Source of the DNA: a virus
IMG/VR virus record: IMGVR_UViG_3300029448_000109
Span: 17,995 to 40,099 of that record
DNA: 22,105 nt
Strand: one strand, 5' to 3'
This document shows positions 1-6,532 of this stretch, in pieces; the stretch's first letter is position 1; every line of letters begins with the position of its first letter. The notes below the pieces were generated by a model. That model saw nothing but the letters and a program-made list of their open reading frames with translations. It was not told the origin of the DNA and did no database searches. The position numbers and the translations under genes were made by a program.

Positions 1-2
1 TA

Positions 3-221
3 TTTGCAGTAATATTTGCACCTTTTATTATGGCATTCTTTAATGAACCTATTACAATAGAAGCAGATAAAGGTAGTGGACTATTTAATTTTGTATTTGG
101 TAATACTTTTTCTAAAGGTAATGGTTGGATAGAATTAAATGGTTATGTCTTGCTTCCAGAAGTTAGACAAACTATGCTTGCTCTAGTTGGATTTTATTTT
201 GGTTCAAGCCAAGTTAAATAA
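3..221 (+). CDS. Probable 3-TM holin, C-terminal part (5' end outside window)
   Basis: The frame is open from the first full codon at base 3 to TAA at 219-221. The ATG at base 30 has no Shine-Dalgarno, so the gene most likely began before the window. The visible part starts with a hydrophobic stretch (FAVIFAPFIMAFF), then a polar segment, then a second hydrophobic helix with the ending LALVGFYFGSSQVK. A last helix followed by F-x-F-G-S and a short polar tail recalls the C-terminus of GTA-type 3-TM holins, where the usual ending is FWFG(S/Q)R. A holin would sit in the inner membrane and time lysis. The family call rests only on this ending. It could be another small phage membrane protein. Confidence 0.45.
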   Translation, partial: FAVIFAPFIMAFFNEPITIEADKGSGLFNFVFGNTFSKGNGWIELNGYVLLPEVRQTMLALVGFYFGSSQVK

Positions 222-276
222 TTTTTCATAAAGGTTAAGAGTTATTCCTAAGGTTGAAAAACCTGTTCCATGGTGC

Positions 277-314
277 GTCACTCATCATTAAAAACTCTCA
301 GTGACATTTTTTTT
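277..314 (+). terminator. Weak rho-independent terminator after the holin-like gene
   Basis: GTCACT (277-282) pairs with AGTGAC (300-305) across a 17-base loop. An A and then eight T (307-314) follow. The stem is short and the loop long, so termination may be partial. A small hairpin, AGGTT-GAAA-AACCT (251-264), lies just upstream. Together they fill the gap between the holin-like gene and the next small gene. Confidence 0.35.
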
Positions 315-341
315 AATCTATTAATCAGGAGAAGTATACCT

Positions 342-503
342 ATGTCTAAATCGTTTTGTGTTATTCATAAAGAATCAGGTAAGGAATGTATAGTAGAAGT
401 AGATAAATATGATAATGCAAATATAAAGAAAGAATTTACTAAAAGAACAGGTATAGAAATTAGCCCTACCGAAATAGGGCTGGTAGAGATATCACCTTGC
501 TAA
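342..503 (+). CDS. Small hypothetical protein (53 aa)
   Basis: The chosen start is the ATG at 342, because AGGAGA (327-332) lies nine bases upstream. A longer reading from 270 would pass through the terminator-like stem and has no ribosome site. The product is soluble and charged (SKSFCVIHKESGKE near the start, a lysine-rich middle) with no membrane segment and no motif I recognise. The last codons form a perfect 7-bp hairpin, AGCCCTA/TAGGGCT (462-481), not followed by a T-run. The gene is the last plus-strand gene before the convergent gap. Confidence 0.6.
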   Translation: MSKSFCVIHKESGKECIVEVDKYDNANIKKEFTKRTGIEISPTEIGLVEISPC

Positions 504-663
504 CGATTTAACATAAGTAGTACCTCTGTAGTTGAGAACAACTTCCATTGTAGACCTCCAATGTTAGCGTTCCTTCACAGATTATCTGCTACTTCCGTCT
601 ATATATAGATGAACGAACTTATTACCTCTTTACTAAATACATATGACTTAGTCAAGAAAAAAG
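504..663. other. Convergent intergenic gap with several small hairpins
   Basis: No credible gene is seen here. The gap separates the 3' ends of a plus-strand and a minus-strand gene. It holds AGTTG-AGAA-CAACT (530-543), CATTG-N8-CAATG (546-563), the palindrome TCTATATATAGA (598-609) and the palindrome TGACTTAGTCA (644-654). Six T follow the stop of the minus-strand gene directly, without a stem. The simplest reading is a region ending transcription from both sides. I searched for a tRNA and found none. Confidence 0.4.
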
Positions 664-864
664 CTACATACCTTCTACTATTGCTTCTTCTTTTATGTTT
701 GTAACAGGTAATGATTTACTTACCCATTTTAATTCCTGACCATCTACATCGCCAAATAAATCATGTCCAATTTCATTTGCTTGTTTGGCATAATCATATT
801 TATCAAAAGAGTTTTTATCTGAACGACCTACTATAATATTTCCTAATTCTGCTAATAGTTTCAT
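664..864 (-). CDS. Hypothetical protein (66 aa), last gene of the minus-strand operon
   Basis: The ATG at 864 overlaps the TGA of the phosphoesterase gene as ATGA, and a GGAG lies in the last codons of that gene, so translation is probably coupled. The protein is small, mixed in charge and without membrane segments (MKLLAELGNIIVGRSDKNSF at the start, ending EEAIVEGM). I recognise no domain. Its place after a phosphoesterase in an early operon suggests an accessory role, but nothing in the sequence says which. Confidence 0.6.
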   Translation of the reverse strand: MKLLAELGNIIVGRSDKNSFDKYDYAKQANEIGHDLFGDVDGQELKWVSKSLPVTNIKEEAIVEGM

Positions 865-1688
865 AACTCCATCATCCTGTTAATTGCTACTTTACCATTA
901 ATTATTACACCACAACCTACAGCCGGTTTCTTACCAGCTTTAGCATAAGCCATAGCATAAGTATCAAAGTCAATACCACAACCTACTTGCATACCAAATA
1001 TTTTAAACTTCCTACCTACTACCCATTCGGTATAAGCTTGAGTGTGTAAGTGTCCTTGTACTGTACTCATCATATCAGCCTTGCATTTAGTACGAGCAGT
1101 ACCAACTTCACCATGTATGTATTGAACATCATCTATATCTACATGATCAGTAAACATCCAACCAGGTGTACCTAATACTTCTTTGTATGATTTAATCCAT
1201 TGGCTAGGAATATTATTTGTTTTGCATTGACGCATAATTAATCTGTCGTGATTCCCGATAGTAACATAAGCATTAGGAAACTCTTTATACCATCTTTTTA
1301 ATCTATGTATAGCTTCTTCTAATTCATCACCACCGGACAATCCATCAGGATCAGTTTCGTGGTATGATGCATAATGGTTATCAATGACATCACCAATAAA
1401 TACAATTTGTGTAGGATTATATTCATCTCTAACATCCTTAACAAAATCAAAGTATTCATCTAGATCAAATGGTGAATGTAGATCACCAATACATAATACA
1501 GTTTGACCACCATTAATTTCATATTTATTTTTAGGACTAATCAGGTCATCTTGATCGTGATGTTTAACATATCTCAATGCTCTTTTAACTGAATCAACAG
1601 ATATATTTTCTTCTAAAGCTGTTTCATATATACCAACTTCATCTGCTCTAGCTTTTATTTCTCTACATCTTTGTATACTATATGCCAT
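861..1688 (-). CDS. Calcineurin-like metallophosphoesterase
   Basis: The protein has 275 residues and shows the full two-metal phosphoesterase signature in order: GDLH (68-71), GDVID (99-103), GNHD (145-148), a histidine in YIHGE (192) and GHLH (212-215). Residues 17-45 before the domain read like a helix-turn-helix (ALEENISVDSVKRALRYV), so the enzyme may have a small nucleic-acid-binding head. Family members cleave phosphomono- or diesters, including DNA ends and nucleotides. The substrate here cannot be read. GGAGGAAC lies just before the ATG at 1688, and the start overlaps the end of the DUF5664-like gene by 11 bases. The operon context favours a role in DNA or nucleotide processing during replication. 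Confidence 0.88.
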   Translation of the reverse strand: MAYSIQRCREIKARADEVGIYETALEENISVDSVKRALRYVKHHDQDDLISPKNKYEINGGQTVLCIGDLHSPFDLDEYFDFVKDVRDEYNPTQIVFIGDVIDNHYASYHETDPDGLSGGDELEEAIHRLKRWYKEFPNAYVTIGNHDRLIMRQCKTNNIPSQWIKSYKEVLGTPGWMFTDHVDIDDVQYIHGEVGTARTKCKADMMSTVQGHLHTQAYTEWVVGRKFKIFGMQVGCGIDFDTYAMAYAKAGKKPAVGCGVIINGKVAINRMMEL

Positions 1689-1953
1689 CTTGTTCCTCCA
1701 ATTTTTTTTCTAGGTTAGCTAATGCTCTCCAGGCAACAGCATCCCAATCTTCATCTAGGATATGTCGCATCATGGAGTCGAGTTCATTCTTTGATTTATT
1801 TCTATCCCAATGCATAGGCTCATCAGGATGTAATTGCTTACTACCTGCTGATGAACGTAATGCTATTGCACACAATGCTCTTGGAAAATATTTAATAACA
1901 CCTGAATAGATGTTTATCTTTTTTCTTTCATTATCGTCTTTAGGTAAAATCAT
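1678..1953 (-). CDS. DUF5664-like protein (possible dATP/dGTP diphosphohydrolase-type domain)
   Basis: The product has 91 residues. The stretch from YFPRALCAIA through HWDRNKSKNELDSMMRHILDE to AWRALANLEKKLEE resembles the small phage DUF5664 family. That family has an N-terminal K-Y/F-x-P-x-A-L helix, an H/N-W after a loop, a RH-L/I pair and a final H/A-x-x-A-L-A-x-L-E helix, and has been linked to dNTP diphosphohydrolases. If the match holds it would act on the nucleotide pool. The usual histidine-rich HxAHAxWNAL segment is AVAWRALANLE here, so one family histidine appears to be missing. The ATG at 1953 overlaps the TGA of the 27-aa membrane peptide gene (ATGA). Confidence 0.5.
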   Translation of the reverse strand: MILPKDDNERKKINIYSGVIKYFPRALCAIALRSSAGSKQLHPDEPMHWDRNKSKNELDSMMRHILDEDWDAVAWRALANLEKKLEEQDGI

Positions 1954-2033
1954 ATGATTGCTTCCATTGCTGCAACAAATACCATTGAGAATAAAATAAT
2001 TGCTAATACTAATGCTATCGCTTCGCTATCCAT
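1950..2033 (-). CDS. 27-aa single-span membrane peptide
   Basis: The frame runs from ATG at 2033 to TGA at 1950-1952. The peptide starts MDSEAIALVLAIILFSM and continues VFVAAMEAII. It is one hydrophobic helix of about 20 residues between acidic ends. Three features support translation. AGGAG lies seven bases upstream. The ATG overlaps the stop of the HNH gene. The TGA overlaps the ATG of the next gene as ATGA. Without it the operon would have a 72-base hole at a point where all other neighbours touch. Its role is unknown; membrane peptides of this size in phages can be lysis or host-takeover factors, but that is inference. Confidence 0.7.
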   Translation of the reverse strand: MDSEAIALVLAIILFSMVFVAAMEAII

Positions 2034-2451
2034 TTAATAACTCCTTTATCATTTCATAATATTTATATGCGTAATCTGAACCATCTGCTTTTGTAGCATC
2101 ATGCAGTTCAGCTAACATAGGTGTAGGTATCTTCCATTTTTCTTTACTTGCTTCCATTAAGTAATGGTATCTATCAGGAAACTTTTCTTTAAACCATTCG
2201 GTAGCATGTAGTACATCCTTGTGCCACCAATGTAGATGACAATAAGAACAAAGACATTTTAAGTTAGATGGTTCTAATTCAAATGCTTTATGAGTACCTA
2301 CGTTTAAAACATGAGAAGCGTGACAGTTACTGCCTTGGACCTCTTTGTTGCATCTTTGGCAAGTGTAACCATCACGCTTTTTACAACACAACTTTGCCTT
2401 AGTTACTAATTTTTTAGTGTACCAAGTTCGGTTGTGTGGTAGTTTAGACAT
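2026..2451 (-). CDS. HNH/NinG-like endonuclease or recombination nuclease
   Basis: The product has 141 residues with a zinc-binding, HNH-type core at residues 27-78: CCKKRDGYTCQRC, then NCHASHVLNVGTH, then NLKCLCSYCHLHWWHK. The first CxxC and later CxxC pairs would hold zinc. The ASH-x-L-N-V-G pattern and the following N-L-x-x-x-C-x-x-C resemble the NinG (Rap) family of phage recombination nucleases as well as general HNH enzymes. It could act on branched replication intermediates. The ATG at 2451 overlaps the TAA of the ssDNA-binding gene (TAATG). A free-standing homing HNH is possible, but the tight operon fit argues for a working replication or recombination role. Confidence 0.68.
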   Translation of the reverse strand: MSKLPHNRTWYTKKLVTKAKLCCKKRDGYTCQRCNKEVQGSNCHASHVLNVGTHKAFELEPSNLKCLCSYCHLHWWHKDVLHATEWFKEKFPDRYHYLMEASKEKWKIPTPMLAELHDATKADGSDYAYKYYEMIKELLNG

Positions 2452-3062
2452 TAGAAAGGAATCTCTTCGTCGCTTTCAACCTGAATAGGATTACGTTCTT
2501 TTAATTTATCTATAAACTCTTGTGCTTTACCATACAAGAAATCTTCATTGTCATCCCAATTCCATTTACCATTACTACGTTTTATTGGAGGTGGCATTCC
2601 ATTTGGATTATCTTTAGTATGTGCTGATCTAACAGTTGTATTATTTTGTTGTAAGTACATAAATGCTTTACCATCTAACTTACCTTTACCTAATACAAAT
2701 GTAACTGTAGAATCTAAATCTAAATTAGGTATGCGCTTAATAAACTGACCAAAAAATTGTGAACTAATTTTGATCTGTAAGTCATATCTTTCTTCAGATT
2801 CATCTAATAAGTTAAGTATAAAGTTATCTCCATACTGTTCATTTTCAACAATACTTGCACCTTCAATAATATTATTAGGCAAAGCATCAGCACGAGCTTC
2901 TCTAACTTCATTTCCTTTATTAGGGCCTGCTGTTAGTTCTCGAATTGTTAATGTTGTGCCTGGAGGTGCATCTTCATTATCCTGAAGACGTTGATTAAAT
3001 TGACCATGATTAATATCAATGATCTTTCCATACTGCTTTGTTCCTAGACTTGTTAGTCCCAT
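2451..3062 (-). CDS. Phage single-stranded DNA-binding protein
   Basis: The product has 203 residues. Three things support the call. The C-terminal tail is acidic and ends in DEEIPF, the pattern SSB proteins use to recruit partners (compare DDDIPF in bacterial SSB). The body is rich in beta-type segments (FILNLLDES, YDLQIKI, VTFVLGKGKLDGKAFMYLQQ) as in an OB fold. The gene lies between a helicase-methyltransferase pair and a recombination-type nuclease. Residues 148-172 form a proline/tryptophan linker before the tail. AGGAGA precedes the ATG at 3062. The 52-base gap upstream (3063-3114) is the only sizeable gap in the minus-strand operon. Confidence 0.72.
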   Translation of the reverse strand: MGLTSLGTKQYGKIIDINHGQFNQRLQDNEDAPPGTTLTIRELTAGPNKGNEVREARADALPNNIIEGASIVENEQYGDNFILNLLDESEERYDLQIKISSQFFGQFIKRIPNLDLDSTVTFVLGKGKLDGKAFMYLQQNNTTVRSAHTKDNPNGMPPPIKRSNGKWNWDDNEDFLYGKAQEFIDKLKERNPIQVESDEEIPF

Positions 3063-3114
3063 ATGTTTTTCTCCTATGTTAATATTTCTCTAATTAAAAA
3101 TAAATACTTACAGA

Positions 3115-4401
3115 TTATACGTCATTTGTCAACAACCTATTCATCAATACTACAAAGGCTTTTGTTGCTACTTGTGGTACTACTCCGTTCCCAAGAAGTC
3201 TAAGTCTGTCCACCCTACTGTCAATCCCATTAGTTGTTCTACCCAACTTGGGTTTAACACGAGGCTCTTCCCATTCGTGTTGTTGTTCGTTTGGTCTTGC
3301 GACTGATTGTACATCCCATGGACTTGTTCTCCCATATTGTGTTTCCCTCTGTCTGTCATCGCTGCTCGACTGTCTTGTTCCTTCGGTGTTCCCCAATTCT
3401 GAAGCTGTCCTTTTCTCGCTAACGCACTCAAACATTTCGATGCCTGACTGTTTCCTTTCATTCTGTACTTCTCGGCTTCTGTCGCTGATGGTGTCGGAAA
3501 GTTGTGAACTACTCTCGGTAGAGTTAGATACTTGTCTTTCGGTGTCATTGTTGGTGTGTCTTTCCAATCCCTTGCCATTGGTGTCGGAAATGTTTCTACT
3601 GCATCCCTTAACTTTGCTCCGAATGTCTGATTGCTCTTGTGACGTTTGCTCTTGAATGTTCCATCTTCCACTATCGTCTTTATTCGACCTCCCTCTGCAT
3701 CCGATGTTCTCGGTGTCGGATAATTCTTCGCATCCTTGTATGCTTGAACTGATTTTGGATGTACTTGTTCTCTTAGATTCGATGGACCTGTTCTGCCTTT
3801 CCTTGTTGTTGTTGCTTGCTTCACTGATGCTTCGTAACTTCTCGTTGGTAACATATCCATTGTGTTTGGAGTAGCCCATGATGAAGACTCTTTTTCTCTG
3901 ATGTGGGAAGCCGACTTCACTCGCTGAGAATACTCCTGCCGTTGCTTGATAACCCAATCTTTCCAAGTCTTTAAGCACATAGTGGAGAACAGATTCTCCT
4001 TCTGCTGTTTTACTTGAGATAATCCCTTCAACATTTTCGAGGAAAACAATTCCTGGTTTACACTCTTCGATTCCTCTACTGAAGTGTGGGTATAAATGTC
4101 TAGAATCTTCAACTCCTTTTCTAGCTCCAGCTTGGCTGAAGGGTTGACAAGGGAAGCCTCCTGATAAGATGTCCACTCTTCCACAAAACTCTTTGTATGG
4201 GAAGGTCTTAACATCCGTGTAGACAGGTGCTGCATCCAACTGTTCGCTTTCCATCTTCGACACCAAGTTTTCGATTGCGAAGGCTTCGATCTCCACATAA
4301 GCGATTGCTCGCAAGTTTGGTAAAACTCGTTCAAGTCCGATTCCGATTCCGTCATAACCTGCACAGAGCGATAGGTGTGTAATTGCTTTGGTATTATCCA
4401 C
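3115..4401 (-). CDS. C5-cytosine DNA methyltransferase (Dcm type)
   Basis: The product has 428 residues and starts with GTG at 4401, seven bases after GGGAGGA (4407-4413). Motif I is LSLCAGYDGIGIGLE (10-24), motif IV with the catalytic cysteine is PCQPFSQAG (84-92), motif VI is ENVEG (122-126), motif VIII is QRKRVFIMG (168-176), and the final conserved segment is RVDRLRLLGNGVVPQ (396-410). It would transfer a methyl group from S-adenosylmethionine to cytosine; no restriction partner is visible, so host-defence evasion or self-marking is likely. Residues 180-370, where target recognition should lie, are polar and repetitive with recurring LSDT/ISDT/LGNT units. The same DNA is open in the +1 frame. 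One 60-base block (3541-3600) has 27 G+C against 17 in a helicase block, so it may be acquired or doubly constrained. Confidence 0.9.
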   Translation of the reverse strand: MDNTKAITHLSLCAGYDGIGIGLERVLPNLRAIAYVEIEAFAIENLVSKMESEQLDAAPVYTDVKTFPYKEFCGRVDILSGGFPCQPFSQAGARKGVEDSRHLYPHFSRGIEECKPGIVFLENVEGIISSKTAEGESVLHYVLKDLERLGYQATAGVFSASEVGFPHQRKRVFIMGYSKHNGYVTNEKLRSISEASNNNKERQNRSIESKRTSTSKISSSIQGCEELSDTENIGCRGRSNKDDSGRWNIQEQTSQEQSDIRSKVKGCSRNISDTNGKGLERHTNNDTERQVSNSTESSSQLSDTISDRSREVQNERKQSGIEMFECVSEKRTASELGNTEGTRQSSSDDRQRETQYGRTSPWDVQSVARPNEQQHEWEEPRVKPKLGRTTNGIDSRVDRLRLLGNGVVPQVATKAFVVLMNRLLTNDV

Positions 4402-4403
4402 AT
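3180..4403 (-). CDS. Overlapping +1-frame protein inside the methyltransferase gene (407 aa)
   Basis: The frame is open from ATG at 4403 to TAG at 3180. The ATG forms TAATG with the helicase stop and uses the same GGGAGGA as the methyltransferase, two bases earlier. The N-terminal half (about 170 residues) is charged and holds no motif I know. From there the protein repeats W/Y/F/N-x-T-P units: WATPNTMD, YPTPRTSD, FPTPMARDW, FPTPSATEAE and WGTPKEQD, most preceded by an L-x-x-x-V-type helix end. It finishes NPSWVEQLMGLTVGWTDL then DFLGTE. Repeats of this type and this ending recall proteins I remember next to phage cytosine methyltransferases; I could not check this. Function unknown. Plus-strand frames here are also unusually open, so a chance open frame is not excluded. 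Confidence 0.5.
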   Translation of the reverse strand: MWIIPKQLHTYRSVQVMTESESDLNEFYQTCEQSLMWRSKPSQSKTWCRRWKANSWMQHLSTRMLRPSHTKSFVEEWTSYQEASLVNPSAKLELEKELKILDIYTHTSVEESKSVNQELFSSKMLKGLSQVKQQKENLFSTMCLKTWKDWVIKQRQEYSQRVKSASHIREKESSSWATPNTMDMLPTRSYEASVKQATTTRKGRTGPSNLREQVHPKSVQAYKDAKNYPTPRTSDAEGGRIKTIVEDGTFKSKRHKSNQTFGAKLRDAVETFPTPMARDWKDTPTMTPKDKYLTLPRVVHNFPTPSATEAEKYRMKGNSQASKCLSALARKGQLQNWGTPKEQDSRAAMTDRGKHNMGEQVHGMYNQSQDQTNNNTNGKSLVLNPSWVEQLMGLTVGWTDLDFLGTE

Positions 4404-5680
4404 TAGTCCTCCCAATTTAAGTGTTTATATGTTTGATGTTCTTTAATAAAATCTAAACTAGCAATAGGTGATTCACCATTTCTATTTTTTTGCCAACGTG
4501 CTACAACATGAGTTCCTTGTATATCATATCTAGGCATGATAGTTTTATTTTGTATTCTTATTCCTTCTTCAGGAACAGTATATAATAATATAATTTGATC
4601 TGCTAAGTTCTCTACATCTTTAGACCAAGACACTCGTAAAGTTTCTTCATTAGGATGACATAATAAAAATAATGGTACTTTAGTTATGTTTCTTAAATCT
4701 AAAAGATTACGAATAAAATCATCATACATAATAGTCTTAGATTGATACTGTTTACCTCCGTCAGAGATTGTTAATAAGTTGTCAATAAAAAATGCATCAG
4801 CCTTATCTCGCCACTCTCTAATGCAATATCCTTTAATATCTGATATGTTCATAGATTTATCACGAATAACTAATTCAAGTTCTTTTAAACCTTTCATAGC
4901 TTCTCTTGCTCTATTTGATTCATCAGTAGTACAACCTGATGGTCTTGTTTTCATCATAAGAGTATTTAGTTGACCATACACAGCAATATATCTAGGAAGT
5001 AATTCTTCTTTTAACATTTCTATACTACAAAATGGTACTCTTTGTTTATTCTTGTGGGCATGAATCATATGTTGAATTGCAAAGGCAGTTTTACCTGTTG
5101 ATCGTGGTGCAGATATAAGAATTAAATCTTGTTTTACTTTACCTAATCTGTTTGTCCATTCGTCAAAGGGCCAAGCAAAATGCCCAGTATTATTTGTTTC
5201 ACAATCTTGTATAAATTTCTCGCCTAGATCATCAAAGGATAATTCTTTCTCTTCCTCTTCAGATGTGCCTATTAAACGCCCTACAATCGATTCTGAAGCA
5301 CTTTCTCCATTATAACAAGAACGTATACCATCTGAGTATATATCTATCTCAGAACGCAATATATATTTTTCTCTAATTATTGCTGCATAATGATTAGAAT
5401 GGTTAGGTATGATTTCACCTTCTTGTAATTCTAATAAATATTCTGCTCCACCAATTTTTTTAAGCATATCTTTATCGTTTAAATAATTAAATATAGTAAC
5501 AGCATCCATAGTAAGTAATTGCTGTTTCATTTCTTTTAATGTTTTAAATAATGTTTGATGTTTAGTTTCATAAAACCAATCAGATTCTAAATATGAGTTC
5601 TTATCTAATCTAGTAGAATCCAATAATACTGAACCTAAAAAACCTCTCTCTGCTTCATCACTATGTGGTGTATCGTTCAT
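4403..5680 (-). CDS. Replicative DNA helicase, DnaB type
   Basis: The chosen start is the ATG at 5680 (425 residues). It overlaps the upstream TGA as ATGA with GAGGA before it. A start at 5725 would overlap the upstream gene by 49 bases. The N-terminal domain begins PHSDEAERGFLGSVLLD (residues 5-21), typical of DnaB. Walker A is SAPRSTGKTA (about 190-199), Walker B is DAFFIDN (about 295-301), and near the end VARWQKNRNGESP matches the DNA-binding and arginine-finger region usually written VAKNRNGPTG. It would form the hexamer that unwinds the fork. The histidine in FLLCHPNEE fits motif H3. It is slightly shorter than bacterial DnaB (about 470 residues). No primase domain is fused. Confidence 0.9.
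   Translation of the reverse strand: MNDTPHSDEAERGFLGSVLLDSTRLDKNSYLESDWFYETKHQTLFKTLKEMKQQLLTMDAVTIFNYLNDKDMLKKIGGAEYLLELQEGEIIPNHSNHYAAIIREKYILRSEIDIYSDGIRSCYNGESASESIVGRLIGTSEEEEKELSFDDLGEKFIQDCETNNTGHFAWPFDEWTNRLGKVKQDLILISAPRSTGKTAFAIQHMIHAHKNKQRVPFCSIEMLKEELLPRYIAVYGQLNTLMMKTRPSGCTTDESNRAREAMKGLKELELVIRDKSMNISDIKGYCIREWRDKADAFFIDNLLTISDGGKQYQSKTIMYDDFIRNLLDLRNITKVPLFLLCHPNEETLRVSWSKDVENLADQIILLYTVPEEGIRIQNKTIMPRYDIQGTHVVARWQKNRNGESPIASLDFIKEHQTYKHLNWED
4407..4413 (-). promoter_or_regulatory. One Shine-Dalgarno serving two starts in different frames
   Basis: The minus strand reads GGGAGGA, then CTA, then ATG, then TG. The ATG (4403) opens the +1-frame protein and the overlapping GTG (4401) opens the methyltransferase. 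The helicase stop TAA (4405-4403) shares its last A with the ATG. Ribosomes ending the helicase could restart in either frame. Confidence 0.7.
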
Positions 5681-6285
5681 ATGGTCCTCGGTTCTATAAT
5701 TTCTTCTATAATAGTATCTTCCCACATTCTATTGCTAGGATTTATCCATGCCTGGAAATGCTTACGATACTTCGGCTCTCTGATTGCTATATAAGCAGGT
5801 ATAGCCATTTTAATATTTAACTTTTCACCATCGGTTAACTTTTTCCAATATCGAAGTGCTGTAAGTTTATTACCTACACGACCATACATAACCCAACACT
5901 CATCAAACAATGTATCTGTTTTAGTATCTTGTTTAGTATATGGTATAGGTTGTTCATCTTTAGAAATTCGATTGTTTAATTCTGAACATTGGAGGGTATA
6001 CCATTTTGTCTGATCATAACCTACTTTATTAAAGTTACCTGAAACAATTAAGCCCTCTGTTTCCATATCACGAAGAAGCCTAGCTATTTTTTGTCTATTC
6101 CAATAAGGATAATGCTTAGCCATTTCAGAAGCTGACTGATACATCCAGGCTTTGCCATCATGTATGTGAGTTTCTTTATCTTGGTTTTGATTAATCCAAA
6201 AACGAATATGCTGTAAGAGTATAGCTTTATCTAAACCATAATTTACAGCATCATCAACTACAAATGCATGTGCTTCATTACCCAT
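5677..6285 (-). CDS. Winged-helix replication protein (initiator or helicase-loader type)
   Basis: The product has 202 residues. The first 90 form a typical phage replication winged helix: YGLDKAILLQHIRFWI, then GKAWMYQSASEMAKHYPYW, then RQKIARLLRDMETEGLI. After a polar linker, residues 125-195 hold a second small domain, FDECWVMYGRVGNKLTALRYWKKL through KHFQAWINPSNRMWED. This resembles the C-terminal region of phage replication proteins that contact the helicase (F-x-x-x-W-x-x-Y ... K-x-x-A-x-x-x-W-x-K-L ... W-x-x-x-x-x-W). It probably recognises the phage origin and loads the DnaB-type helicase, whose gene follows directly. AGGAG precedes the ATG at 6285, which overlaps the stop of the 81-aa gene. 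Confidence 0.72.
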   Translation of the reverse strand: MGNEAHAFVVDDAVNYGLDKAILLQHIRFWINQNQDKETHIHDGKAWMYQSASEMAKHYPYWNRQKIARLLRDMETEGLIVSGNFNKVGYDQTKWYTLQCSELNNRISKDEQPIPYTKQDTKTDTLFDECWVMYGRVGNKLTALRYWKKLTDGEKLNIKMAIPAYIAIREPKYRKHFQAWINPSNRMWEDTIIEEIIEPRTI

Positions 6286-6523
6286 CTATTACTCTCCTAA
6301 TATGACAAACCTCAACAACTTCAGGTTGTTCCTCTTCATTAATAATTTCGATGTGATGTACATGAATATATGTACCTGAACCAATCCTTTCACATTCTAA
6401 CCTACACCATTCGTGGTAATTAGGTGCTTCGTACTGGTTAGGAAATGATTCTTTCGATGGATACACATCGGTAATTTGTATACTACCTTTAATTTTATAG
6501 CCTTGATTACTAATTCTTAACAT
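6278..6523 (-). CDS. Hypothetical protein (81 aa)
   Basis: Translation is well supported: AAGGAG lies just before the ATG at 6523, and the 3' end overlaps the next gene by eight bases. The protein is probably a small beta-rich fold (IKGSIQITDVYP, TYIHVHHIEIIN, EVVEVCHIRRVI). It has two histidine/cysteine clusters but no regular zinc motif. I recognise no family. Its place just before the replication initiator suggests an early, DNA-related role. Confidence 0.6.
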   Translation of the reverse strand: MLRISNQGYKIKGSIQITDVYPSKESFPNQYEAPNYHEWCRLECERIGSGTYIHVHHIEIINEEEQPEVVEVCHIRRVIDG

Positions 6524-6532
6524 ACTACTCCT

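Noticed and set aside
504-663. tRNA gene in the convergent gap
   Set aside because: A GTTC was seen, but no acceptor stem, D arm or anticodon arm of correct spacing could be formed.
1682-1909. Plus-strand 75-codon frame opposite the DUF5664-like gene
   Set aside because: It is antisense to a well-coupled gene, without a ribosome site or recognisable motif.
3248-3874. Two plus-strand open frames (135 and 72 codons) opposite the methyltransferase
   Set aside because: No ribosome sites or motifs, cysteine/leucine/serine-rich composition typical of antisense reading, and neither fits an operon. They are kept only as a caution on the dual-coding claim.
5681-5725. Longer helicase start
   Set aside because: It overlaps the replication-protein gene by 49 bases, while the ATG at 5680 has the ATGA junction, a ribosome site and the DnaB-like start.
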